DNA of 15,418 nucleotides from Acidobacteriota bacterium (GTDB taxonomy: Bacteria; Acidobacteriota; Terriglobia; Bryobacterales; Bryobacteraceae), in the NCBI GenBank assembly GCA_021788955.1, contig JAJYKC010000008.1, positions 1-15,418 of the forward strand, given 5' to 3'. The position numbers were made by a program, and so were the translations under genes. The notes under the pieces are model-generated. The model was not told where the DNA came from. It searched no databases and saw only the letters and a list, made by a program, of their open reading frames with translations. Below, piece after piece: positions 5,843 to 12,839 of this stretch. How positions within the stretch are numbered: the first letter of the stretch is position 1; every line of letters begins with the position of its first letter.

Positions 5843-6307
5843 ATGAAGATCTCTCTCACCATCAATGGAAAACCGTATTCGCACGAAGTCGAGCCTCGGC
5901 TTCTTCTCATTCATTACCTGCGCGACGTGGTCGGCCTCACCGGCCCCCACATCGGCTGCGAAACCTCCATCTGCGGCGCCTGCACCGTCCTCCTCGACGG
6001 CAAGGCCGTCAAGGCCTGCACCATGTTCGCCGTCCAGGCCGATGGCCGCCACGTCATCACCATCGAAGGCTTGACCATCGCCGGTAAGCTCGACCCGCTC
6101 CAGGAAGCTTTCTGGAACGAGCACGCCCTCCAGTGCGGCTTCTGCACGCCCGGCATGATTATGACCTCCAAGCAGCTCCTCACCGACAACCCCAACCCCA
6201 CCGAGCGCGAAATCCGCGAGGGTCTTGAAGGCAACCTCTGCCGCTGCACCGGCTATCAGCACATCGTCAACGCCGTCAAGGCCGCCGCCGGAAAGGCAGG
6301 TGCGTAG
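5843..6307 (+). CDS. coxS: CoxS-type [2Fe-2S] subunit of a molybdenum hydroxylase
   Basis: The small subunit carries two [2Fe-2S] clusters that pass electrons from the Mo site on the large subunit to FAD on the medium subunit, in the cytoplasm or on the inner face of the membrane. The 154 residues hold both motifs. The plant-ferredoxin-type cluster has Cys39, Cys44, Cys47 and Cys59 (CETSICGAC...KAC). The second cluster has Cys98, Cys101, Cys133 and Cys135 (CGFC...CRC). The length is typical of the family (150-170). I chose ATG 5843; an in-frame ATG at 5834 would add three residues, and a longer in-frame extension to 5615 reads through C-rich low-complexity DNA and is rejected. The gene is 2 bases from coxL and heads the operon. 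The order S-L-M is the one usual for form II enzymes, whereas form I operons run M-S-L. Confidence 0.93.
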   Translation: MKISLTINGKPYSHEVEPRLLLIHYLRDVVGLTGPHIGCETSICGACTVLLDGKAVKACTMFAVQADGRHVITIEGLTIAGKLDPLQEAFWNEHALQCGFCTPGMIMTSKQLLTDNPNPTEREIREGLEGNLCRCTGYQHIVNAVKAAAGKAGA

Positions 6308-6309
6308 CC

Positions 6310-8649
6310 ATGGCCACCACCACCTACCGGCCCGAAGCCCTGGTCGGCAAAAAGGTCCGCCGCCGCGAAGACCCGCGCCTCATCACCGGCACCGCCACTT
6401 ACGTCGACGATGTCCGCATGCCCGGCATGCACCACGCCTGCATCGTGCGCAGCCCCCACGCCGCCGCCCGCATCAAGTCCATCGAGATCAAGGCCGCCCG
6501 CCAGCGCCCCGGCGTCGCCGCCGTCTTCACCGGCGCCGATATCCGCACCCTCGGCCCCATCCCCTGCGCCGCTTCCATCCCCGGCCTGCGCGTCCCCCGC
6601 CATCACATCCTCGCCCAGGACCGCGTCTACTTCGTCGGCCATCCCGTCGCCGTGGTCGTCGCCACCGACCGCTACATCGCCCGCGACGCCGCCGACCTCA
6701 TCGAAATCGACTACGAACCCCTGCCCGCCGTCGCCGATCCCGAAAAAGCCCTCGCCCCCGGCGCCCCCGCCGTCCATCCCGACTGGCCCGACAACATTGC
6801 CTTCACCTTCCACCAGGAGGGCGGCGATGCCGCCAAAGCCTTCGCCGAAGCCGATGTCGTCGTCAAGCAGAGAATCGTCAGCCAGCGCCTCATTCCCACC
6901 GCCTTGGAAACCCGTGGCGTCGTCGCCGACTGGCGCTCCGGCGAAAAGTCCCTCACCCTCTATTCCTCCACGCAAATCCCCCACCTCCTCCGTAGCCTCG
7001 TCGCCGGCATCCTCGGCATGCCCGAGCATCACCTCCGCGTCATCGCCCCCGAGGTCGGCGGCGGCTTCGGCTCCAAGCTCAATGTCTACGCCGAAGAGGC
7101 CCTCATGGGCTTCGTCGCCATGAAAATCGGCAAGCCCGTCAAGTGGATCGAATCGCGCCGCGAAAATTTCCTCACCACCATCCACGGCCGCGGCCACGTC
7201 GATTATTTCGAGCTCGCCGCCAAAGGCGACGGCACCATGCTCGGCATGAAGCTCAAGCTCATCCAGGACCTCGGCGCCTACCATCAGCTCCTCACCCCCG
7301 CCATCCCCACCCTCTCCGTCCTCATGATGCCCGGCCTCTATCGCTTCAAGAGCATCTCCGCCGATATCGTCGGCGCCTTCACCAACTGCGTCCCCACCGA
7401 CGCCTACCGCGGCGCCGGACGCCCCGAAGCCACCCACGGCATCGAGCGCATGGTCGATATCCTCGCCGCCGAGTTGAAAATGGACCCGGCCGAAATCCGC
7501 TTCAAGAACTTCATCGGTCCGGACGAATTCCCCTACGCCACTCCCACCGGCCTCAGCTACGATAGCGGCAATTACGCCGAGCCGCTCAAGCAGGCGCTGG
7601 CCACGGTGGATTATCCCGCGCTGCGCCGCGAGCAGGCCGAAAGCCGCCAGTCCGGCAAGTTCATCGGCATCGGCATCTCCACCTACGGCGAGGTCTGCGG
7701 CATGGGCCCCTCCAGCGCCATGCCCGCCGGTGGATGGGAGTCCGCTACCGTCCGCATCGAGCCTTCCGGCAAAGTCACCGTCATGACCGGCGCTTCCCCC
7801 CACGGCCAGGGCGAAGAAACCACCTTCGCGCAGGTCGTCGCCGACGAGCTCGGCGTGGATATCGATGACGTCACCGTGCTCCATGGCGACACCGCCATCG
7901 TGCAGTACGGTATCGGCACCTTCGGCAGCCGCGGAACCGCCGTCGGCGGCGCCGCCCTGTACTACGCCTTGCAGGAACTCAAGGAAAAGGTCAAGAAATT
8001 CGGCGCCACCATGCTCGGCGCCAAGACTGTCACGCTCTCCGGCGGCGCCTGCATCGACGAAGACTCCGGCAAATCCGTCGGCCTCCCCGAAATCGCCGCC
8101 GCCGCCTACCGCGGCATCCAGCTTCCGCCGAATACCGAGCCCGGCCTCGTCTCCACGCATTTCTGGGAGCCGCCCAATTTCACCTTCCCCTACGGCGCCC
8201 ACATCGTCGTCTCGGAAGTCGATCGCGACACCGGCGAAATCCACATCCGCCGCTACGTCGCCGTCGACGATTGCGGCAAAATCCTCAACCCGCTGCTGGT
8301 CGATGGCCAGGTCCATGGCGGCGTCGCCCAGGGCCTCGGCCAGGCGCTCTGGGAACAGGCCGTCTACGACGAAACCGGCCAGCTCGTCACCGGCGAGCTG
8401 ACCGATTACGCCGTCCCCAAGGCCCACATGATGCCCTGGATCGAAAGCAGCCACACCGAAACGCCCTCGCCCGTCAATCCGCTCGGCGTCAAAGGCGTCG
8501 GCGAAGCCGGCACCATCGGCTGCTCGCCCGCCGTGGTGAATTCGGTGGTCGATGCCCTTTCGCCCCTGGGTGTGCGTCACATCGATATGCCGCTCACCCC
8601 CGAAAAAATTTGGAAGCTCATCGCCACCAACCAGGGAGGCCGCGCATGA
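6310..8649 (+). CDS. coxL: CoxL-family form II molybdopterin-binding large subunit
   Basis: The catalytic subunit of the xanthine dehydrogenase/CO dehydrogenase family binds the Mo-pterin cytosine dinucleotide cofactor and oxidises the substrate. The 779 residues cover the whole family from VGKKVRRREDPRLITG (an N-terminal signature) to the C-terminus. The cofactor loop GGGFGSK is at 250-256, and the catalytic-base Glu lies in VKGVGEAG (Glu732). The active-site loop reads AYRGAGR (365-371). True form I CO dehydrogenase has AYRCSFR with the cysteine that binds copper; the form II loop lacks that cysteine, and the substrate of form II enzymes is disputed (CO, aldehydes or aromatic heterocycles). 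I therefore use coxL as a family symbol only. The stop overlaps the coxM start as ATGA. A long open frame on the opposite strand is a GC-bias shadow. Confidence 0.94.
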   Translation: MATTTYRPEALVGKKVRRREDPRLITGTATYVDDVRMPGMHHACIVRSPHAAARIKSIEIKAARQRPGVAAVFTGADIRTLGPIPCAASIPGLRVPRHHILAQDRVYFVGHPVAVVVATDRYIARDAADLIEIDYEPLPAVADPEKALAPGAPAVHPDWPDNIAFTFHQEGGDAAKAFAEADVVVKQRIVSQRLIPTALETRGVVADWRSGEKSLTLYSSTQIPHLLRSLVAGILGMPEHHLRVIAPEVGGGFGSKLNVYAEEALMGFVAMKIGKPVKWIESRRENFLTTIHGRGHVDYFELAAKGDGTMLGMKLKLIQDLGAYHQLLTPAIPTLSVLMMPGLYRFKSISADIVGAFTNCVPTDAYRGAGRPEATHGIERMVDILAAELKMDPAEIRFKNFIGPDEFPYATPTGLSYDSGNYAEPLKQALATVDYPALRREQAESRQSGKFIGIGISTYGEVCGMGPSSAMPAGGWESATVRIEPSGKVTVMTGASPHGQGEETTFAQVVADELGVDIDDVTVLHGDTAIVQYGIGTFGSRGTAVGGAALYYALQELKEKVKKFGATMLGAKTVTLSGGACIDEDSGKSVGLPEIAAAAYRGIQLPPNTEPGLVSTHFWEPPNFTFPYGAHIVVSEVDRDTGEIHIRRYVAVDDCGKILNPLLVDGQVHGGVAQGLGQALWEQAVYDETGQLVTGELTDYAVPKAHMMPWIESSHTETPSPVNPLGVKGVGEAGTIGCSPAVVNSVVDALSPLGVRHIDMPLTPEKIWKLIATNQGGRA

Positions 8650-9503
8650 TTCCCCAGCCATTCGAATATTCCGCCCCGCGCACGCTCCAGGAAGCGCTTT
8701 CGCTCCTCGAATCGGGCGAAAGAAAGATCCTCGCCGGCGGCATGAGCCTCATCCCCATGATGAAGCTCCGCCTCGCCACCCCGCCCGAAGTCGTCGATCT
8801 CGGCCGCATCCCCGGCCTCAACCACATCGCCGAAGGCACCGGCACCGCGCACGGCTTCCTGGCCATCGGCGCCATGGCCACCCACCACGAAATCGAGCTC
8901 TCGTCCCTGGTGCGCTCCAGCGCTCCGCTGCTGGCCGAAACCGCCGGCCGCATCGGCGATATGCAGGTGCGCAACATGGGCACCATCGGCGGCGCCATCG
9001 CGCACGCCGACCCCGCGGCCGATTATCCCGCCGCGCTGCTCGCGCTCGAAGCCCAAATGCGCCTCGCCTCGCTCCGCGGTGAGCGCACCGTCGCCGCCTC
9101 CGATTACTTCCTCGACGCCTTCACCACCGCGATCGAGCCCGGCGAGATCGTCGCCGAAATCCAGGTCGCCTCCGAAGACGCCAACGAAGGTTTCCGCTAT
9201 GAAAAGGCCCCGCATCCCGCCTCCGGTTTCGCCGTAGTAGGCGTGGCCGTGCGCATTCGCAAACAGGGCAATAAGATCGCCATGGCGCGTATCGGCGTCA
9301 CCGGCCTGGCCCCCCGCGCCTTCCGCGCGCGCAACGCCGAAGCGCTGCTCGAAAGCGGCGCCGATATCGCCACCGCCGCCGCGGCCGTCGCCGAAGGCGA
9401 GGAAGCCAACACGGACCTCTACGCCTCGGCCGATTACCGCCGCCACCTCGCCCGCGTGCACGCCGCCCGCGCCCTCGCCACCGCCCTTTCGAGGGCCGCA
9501 TGA
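8646..9503 (+). CDS. coxM: CoxM-type FAD-binding medium subunit
   Basis: The FAD-binding subunit takes electrons from the iron-sulfur subunit and hands them to the respiratory chain or another acceptor. The 285 residues match the usual length. The two FAD signature loops are AGGMSLIPMMKLRLATP (30-46, AGGxS type) and TIGGAIAHADPAADYPA (113-129, TIGGxxxHADP type). The C-terminal CODH flavoprotein domain includes EGFRYEKAPHPASGFAVVGVAV. The start ATG 8646 overlaps the coxL stop by four bases (ATGA), which rules out the much longer open frame beginning at 8271. The stop in turn overlaps coxG by ATGA, so all three are translationally coupled. Confidence 0.93.
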   Translation: MIPQPFEYSAPRTLQEALSLLESGERKILAGGMSLIPMMKLRLATPPEVVDLGRIPGLNHIAEGTGTAHGFLAIGAMATHHEIELSSLVRSSAPLLAETAGRIGDMQVRNMGTIGGAIAHADPAADYPAALLALEAQMRLASLRGERTVAASDYFLDAFTTAIEPGEIVAEIQVASEDANEGFRYEKAPHPASGFAVVGVAVRIRKQGNKIAMARIGVTGLAPRAFRARNAEALLESGADIATAAAAVAEGEEANTDLYASADYRRHLARVHAARALATALSRAA

Positions 9504-9973
9504 AGCTCACCGGCCTCTATACCCTCGCCGCTCCGCAAGAGCGCGCCTACGCCCTGTTGCAGGATCCCGCGGTGCTGGCGCGCGCCATGCCCGGCTGCGA
9601 GCGCCTCGACAGGATCGCCGAAAACCAGTACGCCATGAAGATGAAACTGGTGCTGGCCGGCATGTCCGGCCTCTTCGACGGCAAAGTCACCATCGCCGAC
9701 CCCAACCCGCCCGCCGGCTATCGCCTGATCGTCGAGGGCTCCGGCAAGATCGGCTTCATGAAAGGCGACGGCCTGCTGGCGCTCTCCCAAAACGGCGCGG
9801 GCACCGAAATCCGCTACGAAGGCGAATTGCAAGTCGGCGGAACGATCGCCTCTGTCGGCCAGCGCCTCCTCGACACCACCTCGCGCATGTTGATCAAGCG
9901 CTTCTTCGAGAAGCTCAACAACGCCGCGAGCGCAGCGGGCGCCATCCCCCCTTCCCCAGCCCCCAGCCCCTGA
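9500..9973 (+). CDS. coxG: CoxG-like SRPBCC accessory protein
   Basis: CoxG belongs to the START/SRPBCC fold. In Oligotropha, CoxG anchors CO dehydrogenase to the membrane; in other hydroxylase operons its role is less clear. The 157-residue protein has the family start (MKLTGLYTLAAPQERAYALL), then DPAVLARAMPGCERLDRI, the YAMKMKLVLAGMSGLFDGKV strand region, and a long C-terminal helix (IASVGQRLLDTTSRMLIKRFFEKL). The ATG overlaps the coxM stop. The last residues (NAASAAGAIPPSPAPSP) and the stop are encoded by a C-rich sequence with GCGAGCGCAGCGGGC, similar in style to the one at about 5715-5760. The true family homology probably ends near EKLNN, and the tail may have been acquired. No terminator is visible in the 27 bases that follow. 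Confidence 0.85.
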   Translation: MKLTGLYTLAAPQERAYALLQDPAVLARAMPGCERLDRIAENQYAMKMKLVLAGMSGLFDGKVTIADPNPPAGYRLIVEGSGKIGFMKGDGLLALSQNGAGTEIRYEGELQVGGTIASVGQRLLDTTSRMLIKRFFEKLNNAASAAGAIPPSPAPSP

Positions 9974-10000
9974 CCCCTGTTATACTCGTGGTTCCCCGAT

Positions 10001-10294
10001 ATGGCGAATCCGAAATATGCCGTCTCCGATAGGCCCATTCCCGTGGCGGAATTGGTGGATACCCTCAGCGACGGCACCAAGGTCAAGCGCCGCATCCCGC
10101 GCATGCGTGCGTGCAACGAAAAAGACGCGAAGGGCAAGCTCTGCGCCGGCCACCTCAAGCGCTGGTATTTTTTCGGTGACGAAGTGAAAAAGAAATTCGG
10201 CGAGAACGCCGAGATCTACCGCTGCGAGCACTGCAAGACGCTCTACCTGCCGAACCCCGAAGAGCAGCCGCGCACCGGCACCCTGAGCTACTGA
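10001..10294 (+). CDS. Small four-cysteine protein, possible zinc-binding, function unknown
   Basis: I do not recognise this 97-residue protein. It is basic in the middle (KVKRRIPRMRACN) and holds four cysteines, Cys38 and Cys48 (CNEKDAKGKLC) and Cys75 and Cys78 (CEHC), spaced like a rubredoxin/zinc-ribbon knuckle pair; Cys48 is followed by AGH. A zinc site is therefore plausible but inferred. The ordered ends (VSDRPIPVAELVDTLSDG and KTLYLPNPEEQPRTG) suggest a folded domain. TATACT (9981-9986), with ATG only 14 bases further and no Shine-Dalgarno, suggests its own promoter with a very short leader. The downstream racemase-family gene starts 16 bases after its stop, so the two are probably co-transcribed. 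Codon use and strand match the cox genes. Confidence 0.7.
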   Translation: MANPKYAVSDRPIPVAELVDTLSDGTKVKRRIPRMRACNEKDAKGKLCAGHLKRWYFFGDEVKKKFGENAEIYRCEHCKTLYLPNPEEQPRTGTLSY

Positions 10295-10310
10295 TCGGTC
10301 GGGAGGTGGA

Positions 10311-11117
10311 ATGCCTTTTGCACGCCGTTCGCTGCTCGCTCTCCTCTTCTCTTCGAGAGCGCTCTTCTCGCTGCCGCGGCCCGCGGACATGAAAACCCTC
10401 GGACTCCTCGGCGGGACTTCATGGCACTCCACCGTGGAGTACTATCAGTACATCAATCAGGCGGTGAACGAGCTTTACGGGAACAACACGAATCCGCCGC
10501 TGATCTTATATAATCTGGACCAGCACCGGATTAACACTCTCCAGGAGCAGAATCGCTGGAGTGCCATCGCGGCGATTTTGTCGAAAGCCGGCCTGAAGCT
10601 CCGCACCGCCGGCGCGCAGGGGCTTATTTTCTGCGCCAACACGCCGCATAAGGTTTACGCCGCGGTCCAGGCGCGGGTCGAGATCCCGATTCTTCACATC
10701 GGCGATGCGACCGGAATGGCGATTCGCAAGGCCGGGCTCGATAAGGTTGGACTGATCGGTACGATCTACACGATGCAGGACGGCTTCATCGCCCAGTGGT
10801 TGAAGGAGCATTACGGCGTGGACACGATCGTTCCGGCCTCCGCCGGCGTCCGGCAGGAGTTCCAGCGGATGATCCTGACGGAACTCGCCATGGGGATCTT
10901 CAAACCGGAAAGTAAACGGTACGTTCTTGCGGAAATCGAGCGCCTGCGAGAGCGGGGCGCCCAGGGAATCGTCCTGGGGTGTACGGAATTTCCGCTCATT
11001 ATCAAGCAGGCCGATCTGCCGTTTCCGGTCTTCGATACGACCCATTTGCACGCGCGCATGGCGGTCGATTTCATTTTGGGGCGATACACTCTGCCACCTG
11101 CGGAGTTTCCAAACTGA
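10311..11117 (+). CDS. Aspartate/glutamate racemase family protein
   Basis: PLP-independent racemases of this family move the alpha proton of an amino acid with two opposed cysteines. Both are present: Cys108 in LIFCANTPHKV and Cys224 in LGCTEFPLII (counted from ATG 10311). The core begins MKTLGLLGGTSWHSTVEYY, and the protein ends close to the family's normal length (about 230-240 residues from that point), resembling YgeA/RacX-type broad-specificity enzymes. Two starts are possible. ATG 10311 has a strong GGGAGGTGG ribosome site 4-5 bases away and adds 26 residues that look like an export signal (FARRSLLALLF). ATG 10389 starts exactly at the conserved core but has no ribosome site. I give the longer form. 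Exported amino-acid racemases exist, so this choice decides the cell location. The substrate cannot be told from sequence. Confidence 0.85.
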   Translation: MPFARRSLLALLFSSRALFSLPRPADMKTLGLLGGTSWHSTVEYYQYINQAVNELYGNNTNPPLILYNLDQHRINTLQEQNRWSAIAAILSKAGLKLRTAGAQGLIFCANTPHKVYAAVQARVEIPILHIGDATGMAIRKAGLDKVGLIGTIYTMQDGFIAQWLKEHYGVDTIVPASAGVRQEFQRMILTELAMGIFKPESKRYVLAEIERLRERGAQGIVLGCTEFPLIIKQADLPFPVFDTTHLHARMAVDFILGRYTLPPAEFPN

Positions 11118-11134
11118 CGAAAGTGGTTTAAAAT
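11106..11134 (+). promoter_or_regulatory. Probable tRNA-Val promoter
   Basis: TTTCCA (11106-11111) and TAAAAT (11129-11134) are 17 bases apart and end 18 bases before the tRNA. The -35 lies inside the 3' end of the racemase gene. Each box matches the sigma-70 consensus at four or more positions. Confidence 0.45.
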
Positions 11135-11152
11135 CGAAGAAGTTCCCACATC

Positions 11153-11229
11153 GGGCGCGTAGCTCAGTTGGTTAGAGCGCCTGCTTCACACGCAGGAGGT
11201 CACAGGTTCGAGTCCTGTCGCGCCCACCA
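11153..11229 (+). tRNA. tRNA-Val, anticodon CAC
   Basis: A full cloverleaf can be drawn. The acceptor stem pairs GGGCGCG (11153-11159) with CGCGCCC (11219-11225). The D arm has AGCTCAGTTGGTTAGAGC. The anticodon stem CCTGC/GCAGG encloses TTCACAC, giving anticodon CAC (valine GUG codons). The T arm has GGTTCGAGTCC. The discriminator A is at 11226 and CCA is encoded (11227-11229). The 3' end lies 73 bases from the end of an integrase gene that points towards it, the usual position of a tRNA used as an integration site. Confidence 0.97.
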
Positions 11230-11302
11230 TTCATTTCAAGGGGATACGGACGGAAGGATGGTTCGGAGGGAGTGTTTGTGACGTGGATTGTGACGTAACG
11301 GC

Positions 11303-12513
11303 TCAATTCACCTTCTCCGTTACAGGTTGACTCTCAACTGAGGGAGCGCCCATCAAGCCGCTTTCCAGCTTGTCCAATGCCGTGCGCTTCGCGGCCATGC
11401 GCACATGGCTGTAGTGTTCCAGCATCCGCCGCGACATGTGGCCAGCAACAGCCATCATGGTAGCGTCTGATGCGCCATTCTCGGCCATTTCCGTTATGGC
11501 CTGATGCCGAAGATCATGGAACCGCAGAGATCATGGAACCGCAGACCCTTGAGCGGAAGGGCAGCCCGCTTCCATGCTGCGATGGCAGCCCGTAGCCCTT
11601 TGCGCGAGTCCAATGCTTCCCGTGCGGCTTCCCTGCCAATCCGCCGCGCCGTCTCTTGGACTAACGCCCGCCATGCTGTACGCCAGCTTTTCTGAGGGCG
11701 CAACGGATCGATGGTGAGGTGTTCGCAAGCCGGGAATACGTAATGCTCCGGTTCGCTACCTCCATGCGCTCGGCCCCTGTCCAGAAGCCGCGCTAGGGCT
11801 GCCATGGCGTCACCATTCAGGGGAATAGTCCGATGCCCGGCAGCGGTCTTGCTGCGCTGAATCGTAGCCACGCGGCTGAACAAGTCAACATCCCGCCAGC
11901 GGAGATTCCGAATCTCGATTCCCCGACAGGTAGTAGACACGGCCAGAACCGCTGCACAATGGGCTACCATCCATTCCGGCCTGCTTGCAGCCGCTTCAAA
12001 CAGCTTCCGCTTCAGGTCTGGTGGTAGAACCTTTCCGACGCTGCCCTGATGCTCTGGAAGGGCCTTTACGTCCTCGGAAATGGTATTCCAGACCTTCGCC
12101 CGCTTGAGCATCCGCCGCAATACCCCTACTTCCATGTTCACGGTCCTGCCAGACACGCCAGCATCAAGCCGCGCCGTCTGATAGCCCGTAACGTCCTCAG
12201 CCTTGAACCGCAGCAGAGACTTTTCCCCGAAGTGCTTTGCCAATGGTGCGAGGCGCTCTCTCTCGAATTGCATCGTTCTCTCGGCTACGCGTGGCTTGCG
12301 CTCCTCAAGGTAGACCCGTGTCGCTTTGGTGAAATTCTTGCGAGCGAAGTCACGGCCCGCCTTCGATGCTCCCTTACCCTGCTTGATTTCGGCTATGCGG
12401 TTCTTCTCAAGTTCTTTGGCTTCTCGTTTGTCCGTGGTGTTCAACGCCTCACGGTACCGAACGCCGTTGATCGTCACGTCCAAATGCCAATGGCCACTGC
12501 GCTTGTAAATCAT
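11303..12513 (-). pseudogene. Phage-type tyrosine integrase, frameshifted by a 17-bp tandem duplication
   Basis: A site-specific recombinase of the lambda-integrase type, which would insert the element at the neighbouring tRNA gene. From ATG 12513 (GGAGG 10 bases upstream) the protein has an N-terminal arm-binding part (MIYKRSGHWHLDVTINGVRY), a SAM-like core-binding domain (about 60-155), and the catalytic domain with Arg197 (CRGIEI) and Lys222 (SKTAAGHR). At 11511-11544 a 17-bp unit is present twice. This shifts the frame right after His327-Asp-Leu and stops it at 11494-11496. Deleting one copy restores HDLRHQAITEMAENG and leads into MAVAGHMSRRMLEHYSHV with His353 and the nucleophile Tyr362, giving a 397-residue enzyme. 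As written, the protein lacks the second Arg, His and Tyr and cannot recombine DNA. Everything else is intact, so the mutation is recent or a sequence error. Confidence 0.9.
11511..11544 (+). repeat. Perfect 17-bp tandem duplication inside the integrase
   Basis: AGATCATGGAACCGCAG occurs at 11511-11527 and again at 11528-11544. Seventeen is not a multiple of three, so the second copy breaks the integrase frame in its HxLRH active-site motif. Confidence 0.97.
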
Positions 12514-12839
12514 CGTTCTGCTGCCTCCGTCGAGATTGATATTGAACCTGCAAAGAACAGCCGTCAAGTTAATAACCGTTACTTCGATGGTTATCCTTTG
12601 CCGCGCTGCCCTCATTCTCTTTGACGCGCCGGACGCGCCAGAAATCGTTCTTAAAACATCGCTGTTTATAAAGCCGTGAAATGTGGAGACAGCAGCCCGA
12701 GCGGAATCGAGACACAGTGCCCGCCACACCGTTTCCCAAAGCCACTTCAACCGGCGCGGTGTGGGAGAGAGTTTTCTCTCCCACCCGCTCGGTGGTCGTT
12801 TCCGGTTTACGTATTCCCATGTTTCAGGAAACCGGAAAC
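12514..12839 (-). other. Structured intergenic region between ATPase and integrase
   Basis: About 326 bases with no convincing gene; an 83-codon minus-strand frame (12569-12820) has no ribosome site and runs through the inverted repeats. Three perfect inverted repeats crowd into 12724-12839. CCACACCG (12724-12731) pairs with CGGTGTGG (12757-12764). GTGGGAGAGA (12761-12770) pairs with TCTCTCCCAC (12775-12784) around a 4-base loop. GTTTCCGGTTT (12798-12808) pairs with AAACCGGAAAC (12829-12839). The first two share GTGG and so exclude each other on one strand. No T-runs follow, so these are not ordinary terminators. An origin for the RepA-like ATPase or an RNA switch before the integrase are possibilities. 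Confidence 0.5.
12798..12839 (-). repeat. 11-bp perfect inverted repeat just after the ATPase stop
   Basis: GTTTCCGGTTT and AAACCGGAAAC are 20 bases apart. The right arm also forms two direct copies of GGAAACC (12827-12833 and 12834-12840) that end at the ATPase stop codon. Direct plus inverted copies of one short word beside a replication ATPase recall iterons, but there are few of them. Confidence 0.55.

Larger units (their letters stand above)
5550..5846 (+). other. Candidate proline-rich leader ORF overlapping coxS by ATGA
   Basis: An open frame of 98 codons starts at ATG 5550 after a strong GGAGGGG ribosome site, reads through the C21 tract as seven prolines, and stops with TGA at 5844-5846. 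That stop overlaps the coxS start ATG (5843-5845) as ATGA. The predicted peptide ([13 protein letters not shown]...) is rich in Pro, Arg and Ser, lacks any known domain and looks like translated C-rich noncoding DNA. The good ribosome site and exact overlap are the only arguments for it. If it is translated, ribosome pausing on polyproline or slippage in the C run could affect coxS. Confidence 0.2.

Noticed and set aside
8271..8645. Upstream extension of the coxM frame
   Set aside because: It lies wholly within coxL in another frame; ATG 8646 with ATGA overlap and the FAD-domain start fit the family.
6256..8661. Open frame of 801 codons on the minus strand opposite coxL
   Set aside because: It is the mirror of coxL codons in very GC-rich DNA (Gly/Ala/Asp-rich, no motif). 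coxL on the plus strand has every family motif.
12569..12820. 83-codon minus-strand frame between ATPase and integrase
   Set aside because: No ribosome site, no motif, and it runs through the inverted repeats.
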